In this document: positions 29,001 through 41,000 of the stretch, piece by piece | Position numbering within the stretch: position 1 is the stretch's first letter | Layout: every line of letters begins with the position of its first letter | DNA from: Prostheceraeus crozeri | Taxonomy: Eukaryota > Platyhelminthes > Polycladida > Euryleptidae | DNA: 64,000 nucleotides | Assembly: GCA_907163375.1 (NCBI GenBank) | Contig: CAJQUW010007119.1 | Coordinates: forward strand, 147,950 to 211,949 | Direction: 5' to 3' | Translations under genes and position numbers: made by a program | The notes under the pieces: generated by a model | Database searches by the model: none | The model's input: only the letters and a program-made list of their open reading frames with translations | What the model was told of the DNA's origin: nothing

Positions 29001-32000
29001 AAGTTGACATCAAGACAGTGACAGCTATGCACGAGGATAAATAATTTGTTTGTATTATGTTTCGGGTGTAGTTATAGGCCGGAGTCTCGAGTCCTATGAT
29101 TTGATAGGACTCCGAATCCGACTCCACATCCCTGGTATAAATACAACAAATGGCGCATGACGCTATATGTCAGATCTTTTTCTATTCAAATTACATTCTT
29201 GACATTACCTCGATGTAAACTTTTAAGCAGTTGGTTTTCAAGTTCCTCACTTCTTCGAATAGTGGCCGAGGCTACTATGTAAAAACGGCAGTCCAACTAA
29301 AAGAAAGTTTGTTGAAGATTGTGCATTTTCGTGAACGTGGCTTTTATCGGCATTGAAATGCATTATTCAACTGATATCTGATTTTAAAAGCTCATTTTAG
29401 CTAATTAATTGAAATTCAGACGACAGAAAAATTAATTCATAAAATATAAATTAAATAAATTCAGCCAAGTTTTTGAAAGATGGTATGAGATCAAAGCAAA
29501 TAGAAAAGAGCAACATGTATCGCTGAGTATGTCTATATCTAGTCAATGTAACTTTGCATTTGATATTTTTTCATGTCGAATGCCACACGGCTAGCGGCTT
29601 GACAAAAAATCTCGGAGCCTTTTTAACCATCTGTGAGACAAAGATTAAAAACAACTTTCCTTAGGCAGCATTTTCGATGTTCATTGGATAGATAAGCCTT
29701 ACTTCTATTTAGTACCTAGGTATCACCTATATACGTAAGTAATACCGTAATACGTAAGTAGTACCTACCACATCGTCAGGGATGTGTTTCTGATCGTTCT
29801 AGCAAAAAAATATTTGAGTAGAAAGCTTGACTAATTCTGCCAGTACTGGAAAATTCACCACATCTACGCAATCCATCTTCCAACAGAGCCATCTCACGGT
29901 GTCCAATAATTGGACAATTATTGTATGTAATCTGCAGGCTGCACACTTTTACACCCATCTCTTTTTCATAGAAGCCATCGTTGAGACGTGATTCCAGTCT
30001 CGCTATTCATCCCTCTTTACCTCCCCCGATGGCTCTGTTTGTGATGTAGCTCGTTCATACATTTCCTGGGTTATTACGAAATTAAGAATACTAATGAAAT
30101 GAGATAGAAGATAGATCCAATTGTTATGTAGAAGAAGTGTGGCCAGCAGGGATCGAACCCACGATACAAGGTAATCTAGACATATTGTTCTATCAACTAT
30201 GCTAAGACCAACTGTCAGTAGTATAGTTCGTAGAAAATTGTAGGCGATTTTCAGGTCGTCCAAGGCTAAGACATCGCTCTGATTTAGGATACATTAGATA
30301 CATTGATAAATTGAATCATTAGGCGATAGCCTCTAAAATAAAAAAGATAATTCTCAATTGTGGACCTGATTAGAACACAAAACTGCTTTTTGATGACAGC
30401 CTCCGAAAGAAGTAAATGATAACTGAGATGAAAATGTAAAAAAACTGTTTGTTTTAAACATTCGTGTTTTTTGATTTTACAATTAGGCCCAAATCTTTTG
30501 AACTGTCACCAACATTAACAGCTGACTACTAATTTCAGTCGAAATTCCGAATTTTTTTGCCATTTTTTGCTTTTTAAGGTATTTTTTGCCACTATCTTTA
30601 ATTTTTGATTTTTTCCGACTGAGACCCCTGAGTTAGTATAATTGGTAGGGCTGTCCATTTAGCTTTCATCCATAAAATAAGGGTAAGAAATGTTTCTTCT
30701 AGGCGTAGTGTGATCGTTTCTGGAGAGTCCCTCCACCAGCATTTAATCCTACCGAAGAGAGGTAATTGAAGGTGTTCGACGTTCCAATGAACCCAGCGGA
30801 TTCCTGACAATGATGTCGATTGGATAGCGAAAAAGAGCGTTACTTTAGCTGCTGACCAACAGCATGACATATTATACGCCATTTCAGAAAGCTTTCTTTC
30901 CTTAACTAGACTCATCAGTCAGAAGTTCTACAATGCACAACTTGCGTGTTTAATCAGTAGCTCGAGAACCGGTGCCTGTCGACACCTATTTCTAAAATAT
31001 GCAATGGATTGATGATGTGACCAAATCAGATATTAGAAGGAGGAGACTAAGGTAACGAAGGGATCTGACTTTTTCCGCAATTCATCATGTGTTTTCAGAC
31101 AAATATGCAACTGTTCGTCATAGTCACTCTTTCTCATATCAAATATAGCTATTTGTGGAATAAATCAAATCATCTGCGATATTGCAATGAGCAACGCTAG
31201 CTATAAAACTCCAACAGGCAGATGTTCAGATGCTCCTTGAAGTTTCAATAGATGTTCACATTGAATATTCTCCTACATCTACACGTACATGTCAGAGAAT
31301 AAGTTCCGACAACTGAACCATCTTCATGTTCCAGCTAATTATATTTATAGCCACGTCGCCATCTATTGCAGATGGGTTGGAGTATGTTATAAAAGTAGCT
31401 TAAATTCATAAAGCTTACTCATAATTTGATGAACATTCCTATTTTGTTTTAATGGACATGATGAAACAAAAAATTATCACATGTGATTGCGTTGAATAAA
31501 AAAGGAATTTTGCATGCGAAATAAATGAAAGAGATAATTTTGAAAAATTGCGGGACCTACTACTGACTCTTCTTCCCGTGTAGCAACCCTTGCCTCCGCA
31601 AACTCTCGAATATTGGAATAGTCAACATCATTGCTATCATGTTCGTTCGCTATTGGGAGAAGAATAGGTGCCTGTAATGGTATAAAGAGCAATTGCAAAA
31701 TTAGAGCGGCATAGAGTTAGCGATATTTTCTTCACATAACAATGGACTAGGTAGTTGAGATGAACAACCGCACAATTTACTTTTTAATTTTTCGATTTGT
31801 TTACTCAAAATCCTCAAAAATTTCAATTTTGTTGTACAACATGTCGCAATCAAATACAATCATTATTCAAAGTTAGAGAATCAAAGGAAGTATTTAATCG
31901 ACTTACTTGGACTTCCTCCTTTGTCACCACCAGCCCTTCTTCTCCGGGTTGCCGAGGGCTGTTTGTAATAGGCTCTGCATGATTCACTGTTGTTTCCTTC

Positions 32001-35000
32001 GGAGATTCCTTAAGAGAAGTGATTCAAAGCATCAATTTATTCAAATCTTCAAAAATTTCAATTTTGTTGTACAACATGTCGCAATCAAATACAATAATTT
32101 TTCAAAGTTAGAGAATCAAAGGAAGTATTTAATTGACTTACTTGGACTTCCTCCTTTGTCACCACCAGCCTTTCTTCTCCGGGTTGCCGAGGGCTGATTG
32201 TAATAGGCTCTGCATGATTCACTGTTGTTTCTTTTAGAGATTCCTAAAGAGAAGTGATTCAAAGCATCAATTGATCCATCGAATAAAGGAATAAAAACTT
32301 CACAGGTTATATAGCTTTGAAATCAAAAAGAGGTTCTTGTGATATTACAACTTCAACGCACGGCAGTCGTTAACATTAATTAGTCCATAAGCCGTGTAGT
32401 GAGAAACTAACATGAGAAATGCCTCTTAAGAAGTTCTGCGATTTTTTGCCAGCTTTGACAAATAAGAGCATCTTGCTGAGAAACACAAGTCATGTCAATA
32501 AGGCATGTGAAAAATCGTATTGCTACAAGCTTCTGAGAAATGGTTCGTCAAACCAGCGCACCAATCAAAGACCAAACTCACTCGAGCAAGAACGAGAACT
32601 TCATGATCCGATGAATGCATGCAGTCGAACTTTGTGAGTGACATCCTATATGTGATGTGAGAAAATGCTAGGATTGCATGTTAAGGACAACAAGTCAAGG
32701 GCAAATCGGTGTTCGATCACACACTGCACGGCCTATATCGACTAGCCTCAGTTTTTCATGCTGCCGACCAGTGGATACCAGCACACGAAGCAGCCGAAGT
32801 ACAGAGCGTTTTGGCTGATTAAAAATTAAAATAATTGCACAAAAAAGTTAGCCTATTTTCAAATGTAATTTTCGTGTTGAAATCCTGGTTCAATTTTAAT
32901 AAACGATATACCATATGAAATCTTATGTTCCATAGATTATTTTGGCATACATTTTGCTTTCCTAAGTGGTCAGTTGTGGTCAGTAGGCCTTCTGAAAGAA
33001 AATTAAGCGTTTTCTTTGATGCAGGATTTTAACATGAAGACGACAGAATTTTTTAATGAAAATTGACAGACAGTGTGAACTATCACTCAGCTTCATCATG
33101 ATGCGAAGATTTTAAGATTCGTTGAATGTACAAAAGGATACAGCACAAATAAGTTTTACCGAAAAAATGCTGCTAAAAAAGTCTGACATCATTTTTTCAT
33201 TGATGAAGGTGCTCAGTTTCAATAAACTTTATGCCATGTGAAAGGATGTGTTTAGTACTTTGATTTGGCAGAGCGATTAGGTTGTGTCTGATCAGTTGTG
33301 GTCAGCAGACATTAAAGTCTGAATTTTTGGTCAATTCATTCACCGATGCCTACAGATTTAACTACGCAAAACAGAAAATTAAGATTATCACCATTGAATC
33401 AGGCTCGTGCTAAGCTTTCAGATGATAAGATTTGTCTCGAATTCGGACAACATTTGGTACAGGTTTACTCAATTAACACGTTTGCTTGATTTTTCGCTAA
33501 CTTTCGAGTTAAAAATGTTTTTAACGGTCAACTGCACACAACGTAATAACTTTTGCTGTATGAACGCTGGCGCTTTCGAGTTTGGGTTTAAAAGAATGCT
33601 GGTGTTATAAGCTCCAAGAATATGTACGTTTATCACGATCTGCCCATCTGTTCACTGGCAAACTTCAAATTCGTAATGTTCCCATATTCAGCCATCGGGT
33701 GAGTCATCATTTCCTTCGATGGAGGTCAGGATTTCGAATCCTTGATCTGCGCGCACACAAAGGCTTGGCGTCAGACTGAGACTCGCCACCTGTTCACAAA
33801 CAATAGCAATCTTTCATCACGTCGTAGTTGCTGCGCCCGATAAGTGAATCGACAAGACTTTTAGCAGCTCATTCAATGATGACAGGAAACGGGAGCAGTT
33901 ACATGCTTGAGTTGATGCTAAAAACAGCTTTCGTCTCTCCTTGAAATTTATTGACCAGATTAAAATAGTTAATTAAAAGATATGTACAACCCCATAAATG
34001 ATCAGCTATGATATGATCATGAATAATTTTTCTTATCACTAAATACTTCATTTAATTAGACACACCACACTGTTTCGTAGATCAAGCAAGTGTCTCGGCT
34101 GATCAAATGAATAATTCAGTAATCAATTACATGAGCTTAAGCAGCTTACGGTTACATTTGATGAGAATAAGCAAGAGATAAAAGAGCCGAGTTGTGCAAC
34201 GATTTAGGAAACGGACTGTAGTTCCAGTCATCTCACAGAGGAGACACACTGTCCATCAACAACGCCGCCTAAGCTGATATTCGTCGTGCTGTATTCCGCA
34301 TGATGGAACTGTGAGGGTCTTGACCGCAGCAACTCTTTTGGCGTCCAACTGCACACTAGCCATTGTCCACTGCCACGACTGTGAAGAGGAAGATAATTGA
34401 GAGAATCATGAGGAAGATTATTAACACCTATGATGTGGCGCAATCCTATGACAATTCGAGTTGATCGCCAAAAACAGAAGCGTGTTTATAATTGTCATCG
34501 TTGTTGAAAACAGGTTGGATCGCTTCTTGAAGACTTTAATGGCTCGATAAAGACAAAAGTTAGCAATGTACAATAAAATCCGCCAGTACTTCGTGCCACT
34601 GACACTTCTATGGGCGCTCTGATTTAGTGATTCCGACACAGACTATTAAACGCCGCCAGCAATGGAACTAAGTTCACAAAGTTCACTGATGAGTTACGAT
34701 CCACAAATTGCGAAAGACAGAGATATCTACAGAGAGAACAGCAAAAGTCAAGCAGCAGCCTAAAAGTGCAAGAATATTTGACTAAGAAGATATTTAACAA
34801 CCTCGGTTGGCTAATATAATAGCCAACGCACAAACAATAGCAACCAGAAATAGAAGAAAAGTTAGATAGACTCGGATAGCTAATAGCACAACGCACAAAA
34901 TGAGTGTACTACACTTAGAAATTAGGCAATTCATATTTTCTGTTTATGGATGGTTTGAGTAATTTAATGAAACGAGCTTCGCTAAGACGACAATCAACGG

Positions 35001-38000
35001 CATTGCTGCTAATATCGATAATATCTAAATCAAAGTGGGAAAGGTCGATATCATTGTAATTATGTATTTTGCTACCATGCTCATATAGTGCGTTCTTTTT
35101 ATTTTTGTTATTAATGTCGCGTTTATTGAAAGGGCGATTGGTCTGCCCAATATAACATTCATTGCAGAAGTTACAGGTAAGTTTGTAAACCACAAAGCGG
35201 TCCGAACAAGAGTAGTTTCTAGGTAATATGCCACATAGATGACAATTAGTATGTTTGTTTCTATTTTGTTTTTTGTTAATGACGCTTTCTAGCTTAGGAC
35301 CTGGTTTGCTAACTAATCTAATGGGTAGGTCGCATTGTTTTATAAGTTTGTTAAGTTTACGATTACAGCTATCACTGATATAATTTACGACAATTGTCGT
35401 AATCTACACTACATATAATCTAACTACAATAATCTACTACAATTGTCGTTTGGCGCTACCAGTATTGTGCTTTGGGATCTCAGGTCCCTCATTATGACGC
35501 TTGCAGTCCCGTGCATGAGGATCGCCTCCTAAATCGAAAGTTAAGGGAAAATCGTCTGAGATGGTTTGTTCACCTTCAAAGAATCCCCAACTGCAGGTGG
35601 GCGTAGAGAGTGACCGATCTCGAGATATCGGAACCCAGTATGAAAGAATTAGGTAGAAAATTAAGAAGGACAAGGAACTGCTGCATCTTAACTATCGACT
35701 TACTCAAGACCGAGCAGAGTAGAGCCCATTCAAGTCAAATGGAATAGACGTAACCCAAACGTCGCACCCTCAAACCTGGGGTTCGACTGACAAGTGAGAA
35801 GCAATTTAAATGCCATGGAATAATTTGTAAATATAGTGTAGTGCGAGAAATATAGCAACAAGAGAACTGATTGCCCTTCGCTTATCATACTAGCAGCGGC
35901 TACTATGTGGAAACAATACATGACGTTAGCTGAAAAAGTCTAGTAGCAGCAAGACTGCTGCGTGAGTGCTTGTTATTAGTTTTGATCAATTAATAGCCTC
36001 GCTCCTTCCGAATGCAGGTCACTTCAAATGAGCGCTTTATTCATTTATGTAGATTGAGCTTTCTGCATAATATTTAATTAGTTGGACTTACTAATACCTC
36101 GTTTGTAACCGAAAACTTCGTCTCGGGAGGCTCCCGGATGACGTAGTAGTCAACATTGTTTCCAATATTCGGCGCTTCTTTTATTGGCATCTGTGTAATG
36201 GTAGAAGGGTTAATATAGAGAATTTGACTGATAGAAGAACCTGTAAAAATATGCTTTACTTACGGATTGCACCCCTTCCCCCGACGGATTTAAATCATCG
36301 CGAAGTTCTCGGATTCTTGAATTATCAATGCTGCTTTGACGGCTTGACGCTTCTATGTGAGGCTCCTGTGACATGACAGAAAGGCATAAAATATAGACTT
36401 ACAATTAATGAGCATGTGAACATGAAAGAATTATAATCTTAATAAATTAGGATTTTGTGACATCTCAAGTTTGGACTTTCAGCTTTACCTCGATTTTTAT
36501 GTTACTTCTTACTACTGACTTAATTCGATAGTAGTCACGTCATTTTTGAATATGAAAAAGATCTCCTTGCTAAATCTCCTTGACTGACTATAAATTATAC
36601 TATTTATTTATTCAAATACACCAATAAGTGCAATAGACTACCATGGCAGGATAATTGACAGTTACATATACATGAACAGCTACATTTGATATACACACTG
36701 TGTTACACTGCATGAACAGTTACAATATTATTACATAAAATGTCAAACAGTTTACAATTAAACATTTTCAGAGAGAGAGCTGGAGACAGCGATTTTTTCA
36801 GGAAGTGCGTTCCAGTCATCCACAGTTCTTTGAGAGAAAAAATTAAGCCGAGTGTTACTACTGCACGGTTGTCTGTAGAGTTTCAGAAAGTGATCACGAG
36901 TGTTTGGCACATTCGGATCAAATAAGTACTTGGAATTTGGATCACAGGGCATGCGGTGATTCATCATTTTGAATTCTTACACGACGTCCAATAGTCGACA
37001 TTCGAGGTGTGGTAGATTAAAATCTCTTGGTCGTCCTTCGTGTACTTAATTTTTAGTAGGCCCTACACTTAATTTTTTTACACAGACTTGTACATAAACT
37101 AATACGATAGTTTCTACTTTCTATCATGTAGCAAAACAAGAAAATCAGATGATCGCAAGAGGCTTCTACACTATCATATTTAACACTATCAAAGTAACAT
37201 GGCCTTGACGTTGTTAGCTTTTATATTCACTCATTCACAGAAATCGAACGAACATAAAACACCACAAAATATTGATTTGTTTTTTAACTTTCCAAATTAG
37301 GTCTCGCAAAATTCCGAAAAATCGGTGAAGGAGGAGGCTTGAATGCACAATTTGAAAGGTTTGCATACACGAATGTATTTTTAAACGTTCGGAAGTCCAC
37401 ATTTTTCCAAGACATTTGTATAACCTTTCGTTTCGATCACTTTTACACGGGACGACATATCTGGCCATAATAGTCCGGCAGCCAGAACGAGTTCCTTCAG
37501 GGAACGAGGCGGAAATTGAGATTTTCACAGAATGATGTACACCCTATGCCTACTACGAATCGGCGTATCTGCTGAGTTCTAGTGAGTTCCTCTTCTTGTC
37601 AGACAGGATAAAAAACACATGGAAATCCAATGGGACGCAGATTGCAATTTTTGGCTTAAGTGAAATTTCCTATGTTTTCTCTGATTAAACAAAAAGTACT
37701 AATCCGATAGTTATAATTTTTGACATGGAATGTCTTCAGTTCATTTCCTATGATGTGCATGTGCTTTTATCATGCTTCTAATCGACAATGCATGTGAGAA
37801 TGTGGTTGAATGTGGATAAAGTTGCTCAAAATGTTTGCGTTTGCCGACATTAAAAGGCTCGCCAAATCTAGATGTGTTTAGCTTTATAGACAAGGGTGCA
37901 TGAAAATGAAAGGAAATGACCTGAAGGCATTCCATTTCAAAAATTGTGACTATGGGATTAGTACTTTTCGTTTAATCAAAGAAAACATTGGAAATTTCAT

Positions 38001-41000
38001 TTCAGCCAAAAATTGCAATGTGCGTCCCATTGGATTTCCATGTGTTTTTTATCCTGTCTGACAAGAAGAGGAATCACCAAAACTCGGCAGACGTGCCGAT
38101 TCGTAGTAGGCATAGGGCGTACATCATTCTGTGAAAATCTCACTTTCGGCCTCGTTCCCTGCAGAAACTCGTTCTGGCTGCCGGACTATAACACCTCGGA
38201 TAACTAATGATATGACTTGCCAGTTTAGTGCCAACCAGCTCTATGAATGTTCAACAAAGTTAAGCTCACATTTCCTTCTGTTGTCACAATTCTCTCTTCT
38301 TCGACATCTTCATGATCGGATGTATCGGACAAGCTTCTGAGTCCTAAGGCCTTTCTCAAAGATTCCTTGACTTCTCCCTCTTCAGCATCAGACGAAATTA
38401 AGGACTGTCCAGCGATCTGTGAGATAAAAAGGCATCGAAGCTTATCAGATTAACAGTGCAGATCAGTCGATTCTAAAACATCCCTTGACAATGTCAAGCG
38501 TCTCAAGACCCTTTCTTGCCACTAAAGAGGAGGTCTTCTCTTCATCAAGATTCGAAAACACAAGCATATCTACATTTTTGAGCAAATTTGCAAGTTAATA
38601 AATCAGTCAAATTTACAGAATTTTTTTTGTGAAAATAAACGCCGCCTGCATACCTGGATTCTTAAGAAATAGATTTCTAATAGACTTCGCCACTCAATGA
38701 CAACAAATTCATGGTCGACTCGACTACCGACATTCTACAACTGAACAAAATGAAAAAAAAGCTTTAGCATAACTATACGCCCACAGGGGACTGGAGCGAT
38801 GTGATGTCTTGTCCAGATACCCCTTCTGCCTTCTTCCGATGACACTTTCGATATTCGAATTCTAGATCAAAAGTTCTATCGGCCAAATACTTTCACAGCG
38901 TGCCACCCCAGCTAGAGAATTTAGCACTACGTTTGCTTAGCGATCTATTATTACAAGGCAAAAATAACAAACTGTTAACGGAAGATATAGCTGAATATCC
39001 AACTTTAGTCTGAGAGAATGATGAATTTCATTTCCTTAAATAGCCCAAATGATCTGCTCCCAGCAGATGACATGCATGGTAAAGCATGCATGATTGCTTT
39101 GTAGAATTGGCATCGATGTTTGATAAAGTGTCTGAAGAAAACTCAAGATATTCACAGTTCGTCCGTACGGGAGGTTAGTCATACAAATGGAAGAAGAAAA
39201 TCACTCCCTTCTTGCATGCAAAGCCCTTGATACTGTTGGTCAGGACAAAACGCGTCGAGTATGTTTTTGTTTGCTTTTCTTTAAGATGATCAATTATACA
39301 TCGAACAAAAGGAGCCGATCTGACAGGACATCATCGAGTCTTCTGCTTGGCATGCAGCAGAATAAATAATTAGCAGACTGGATAACGTGATGTTATGTGT
39401 TATTCTTGACCCTACCCTACTGACCTTCAGACCTAATTCAGTCAGGTAACTTACATCATAAGGCGCAGTATTAGTATCTCTACATTTTGAACTATTTTTT
39501 TCTGTAAATTGTAGGGCACAAACATGCCTGTATAATAAAGCCTGCATACATGCCGGCAGAAAGCAGCATCGTAAAACAGCTGTCACTTACGCAATCCATC
39601 TGATGAAAAAAACGCATTCAATGAACAATATTAAATTAAAAATTACAGAATTACTACTAAATCAAAACCGTGATTACAGCCACTGCTTCACATCTCTCCG
39701 AACATTGGAATCAACAGTGAAATCAGGTTCACCACGTATATTATAATACTCACAGGTTCTGTCTCAACTGATGACAAAGTCGCCTCCTCTCTTGAGGCCA
39801 GCGTCTCCAACGCATCGCTTTCATGATGGCTAGCCATTAACGTTCTTCTCAAAAGCTCTTTAGAATCTTCCTCCTCTTCTTCCACCTCCTGATCATTTCC
39901 TGCGTCATTGTCGACGGACATCGCAAGATCGGCTAATGTCTGGGAAAGAATTAAATCCAAGTCATAAAATACTCCTATCTTTCTATTTCAAAATTGCAAT
40001 GTAAACAAAACTCGCTTCACGCATGAGAATTATTTAATTTCAACAAGGCGGAAAATTAGAAGTAGAAAAACGAGGGTTTACATGATCCTACTCTAGAGGT
40101 GATGCGATTCTATCTTAGCCATTGTACGTGATGGTAGTAACATGAGGAGAGAATCGTCTCCCTTTGGCTTACTTGATTAGCCAAGGAAAGTTGTACTGTA
40201 TTAGGGAACACACGAGCTGTCGTTGTCACACTGAAGAATGAGCATCTGCCAAGTGAATAGTACCTATCTTTGACTCACTGTTTCTCCGTGATAAATTCAT
40301 CAAATGGAAATATTATTCACATCGCTCGACTCCTCACGATCTACATTTACTGAGTGTGACAGTTCAATATGGTGTCAATGATCTAGTTAGTCAGAATTCA
40401 GGCTTGAATTTGCATTACGTTCAATTGAAAATTGATCTTTCTGCCCCTCGGGACTAGTTCCTGACATGACTATGACTATTAAAACATGTCCAACAAACGC
40501 AGACAAAGCAATTTATCTCTGTGTATGCTCCTAAATAGGGGAAGAAACAATAGAGGACCTACACTTTTACCCTGTAAGTTCCTTCAAATGCATAAAATGA
40601 TATTTTTATTGAACAATGATTATCTTGAAGCACATGAAGACCTCCTGAGGTTGTACTGACCTCCTTTAGTTGACTGTTTTAGCCTTTCGCCCCTGAAGGC
40701 GTGAATACGCGAAAAGTCGGGCCTGTACCAAGTTTTTATTACAATTTTTAGCCAATAAATTCCTAAAGAAGACACCGCCACGTACTTTTGATCATTATTT
40801 TATTGTTATTATCCCCTATTGACTAATATTTTTGCAATTGGAAAGTGAATTACAGGAAAAATGGGGGCGCAGATGGAAATGAAAGAAAAATCACATTCCC
40901 GTGTATGTTCTATTACACATTAAAAGACAGTAAAACTAACGGAACTACATCTTTCAATTTTAAGAAATCTGTACTTTTAGAGCGGAAATGTCAATGGCAA

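Larger units (their letters stand above)
31805..32270 (-). repeat. 235 bp tandem duplication containing a coding exon
   Basis: Positions 31805-32035 and 32040-32270 are near-identical copies (offset 235), including the intron part ttcaattttgttgtacaaca, the type X exon and both splice sites. Confidence 0.9.

Noticed and set aside
34915-35193. GIY-YIG open frame as a host nuclease gene
   Set aside because: It sits next to family-specific flanks shared with another Penelope-like copy, and it is inside an intron of the main gene.
35437-35673. 78-codon minus-strand open frame
   Set aside because: No family recognised, no paralogue among linker exons and no suitable splice borders seen.
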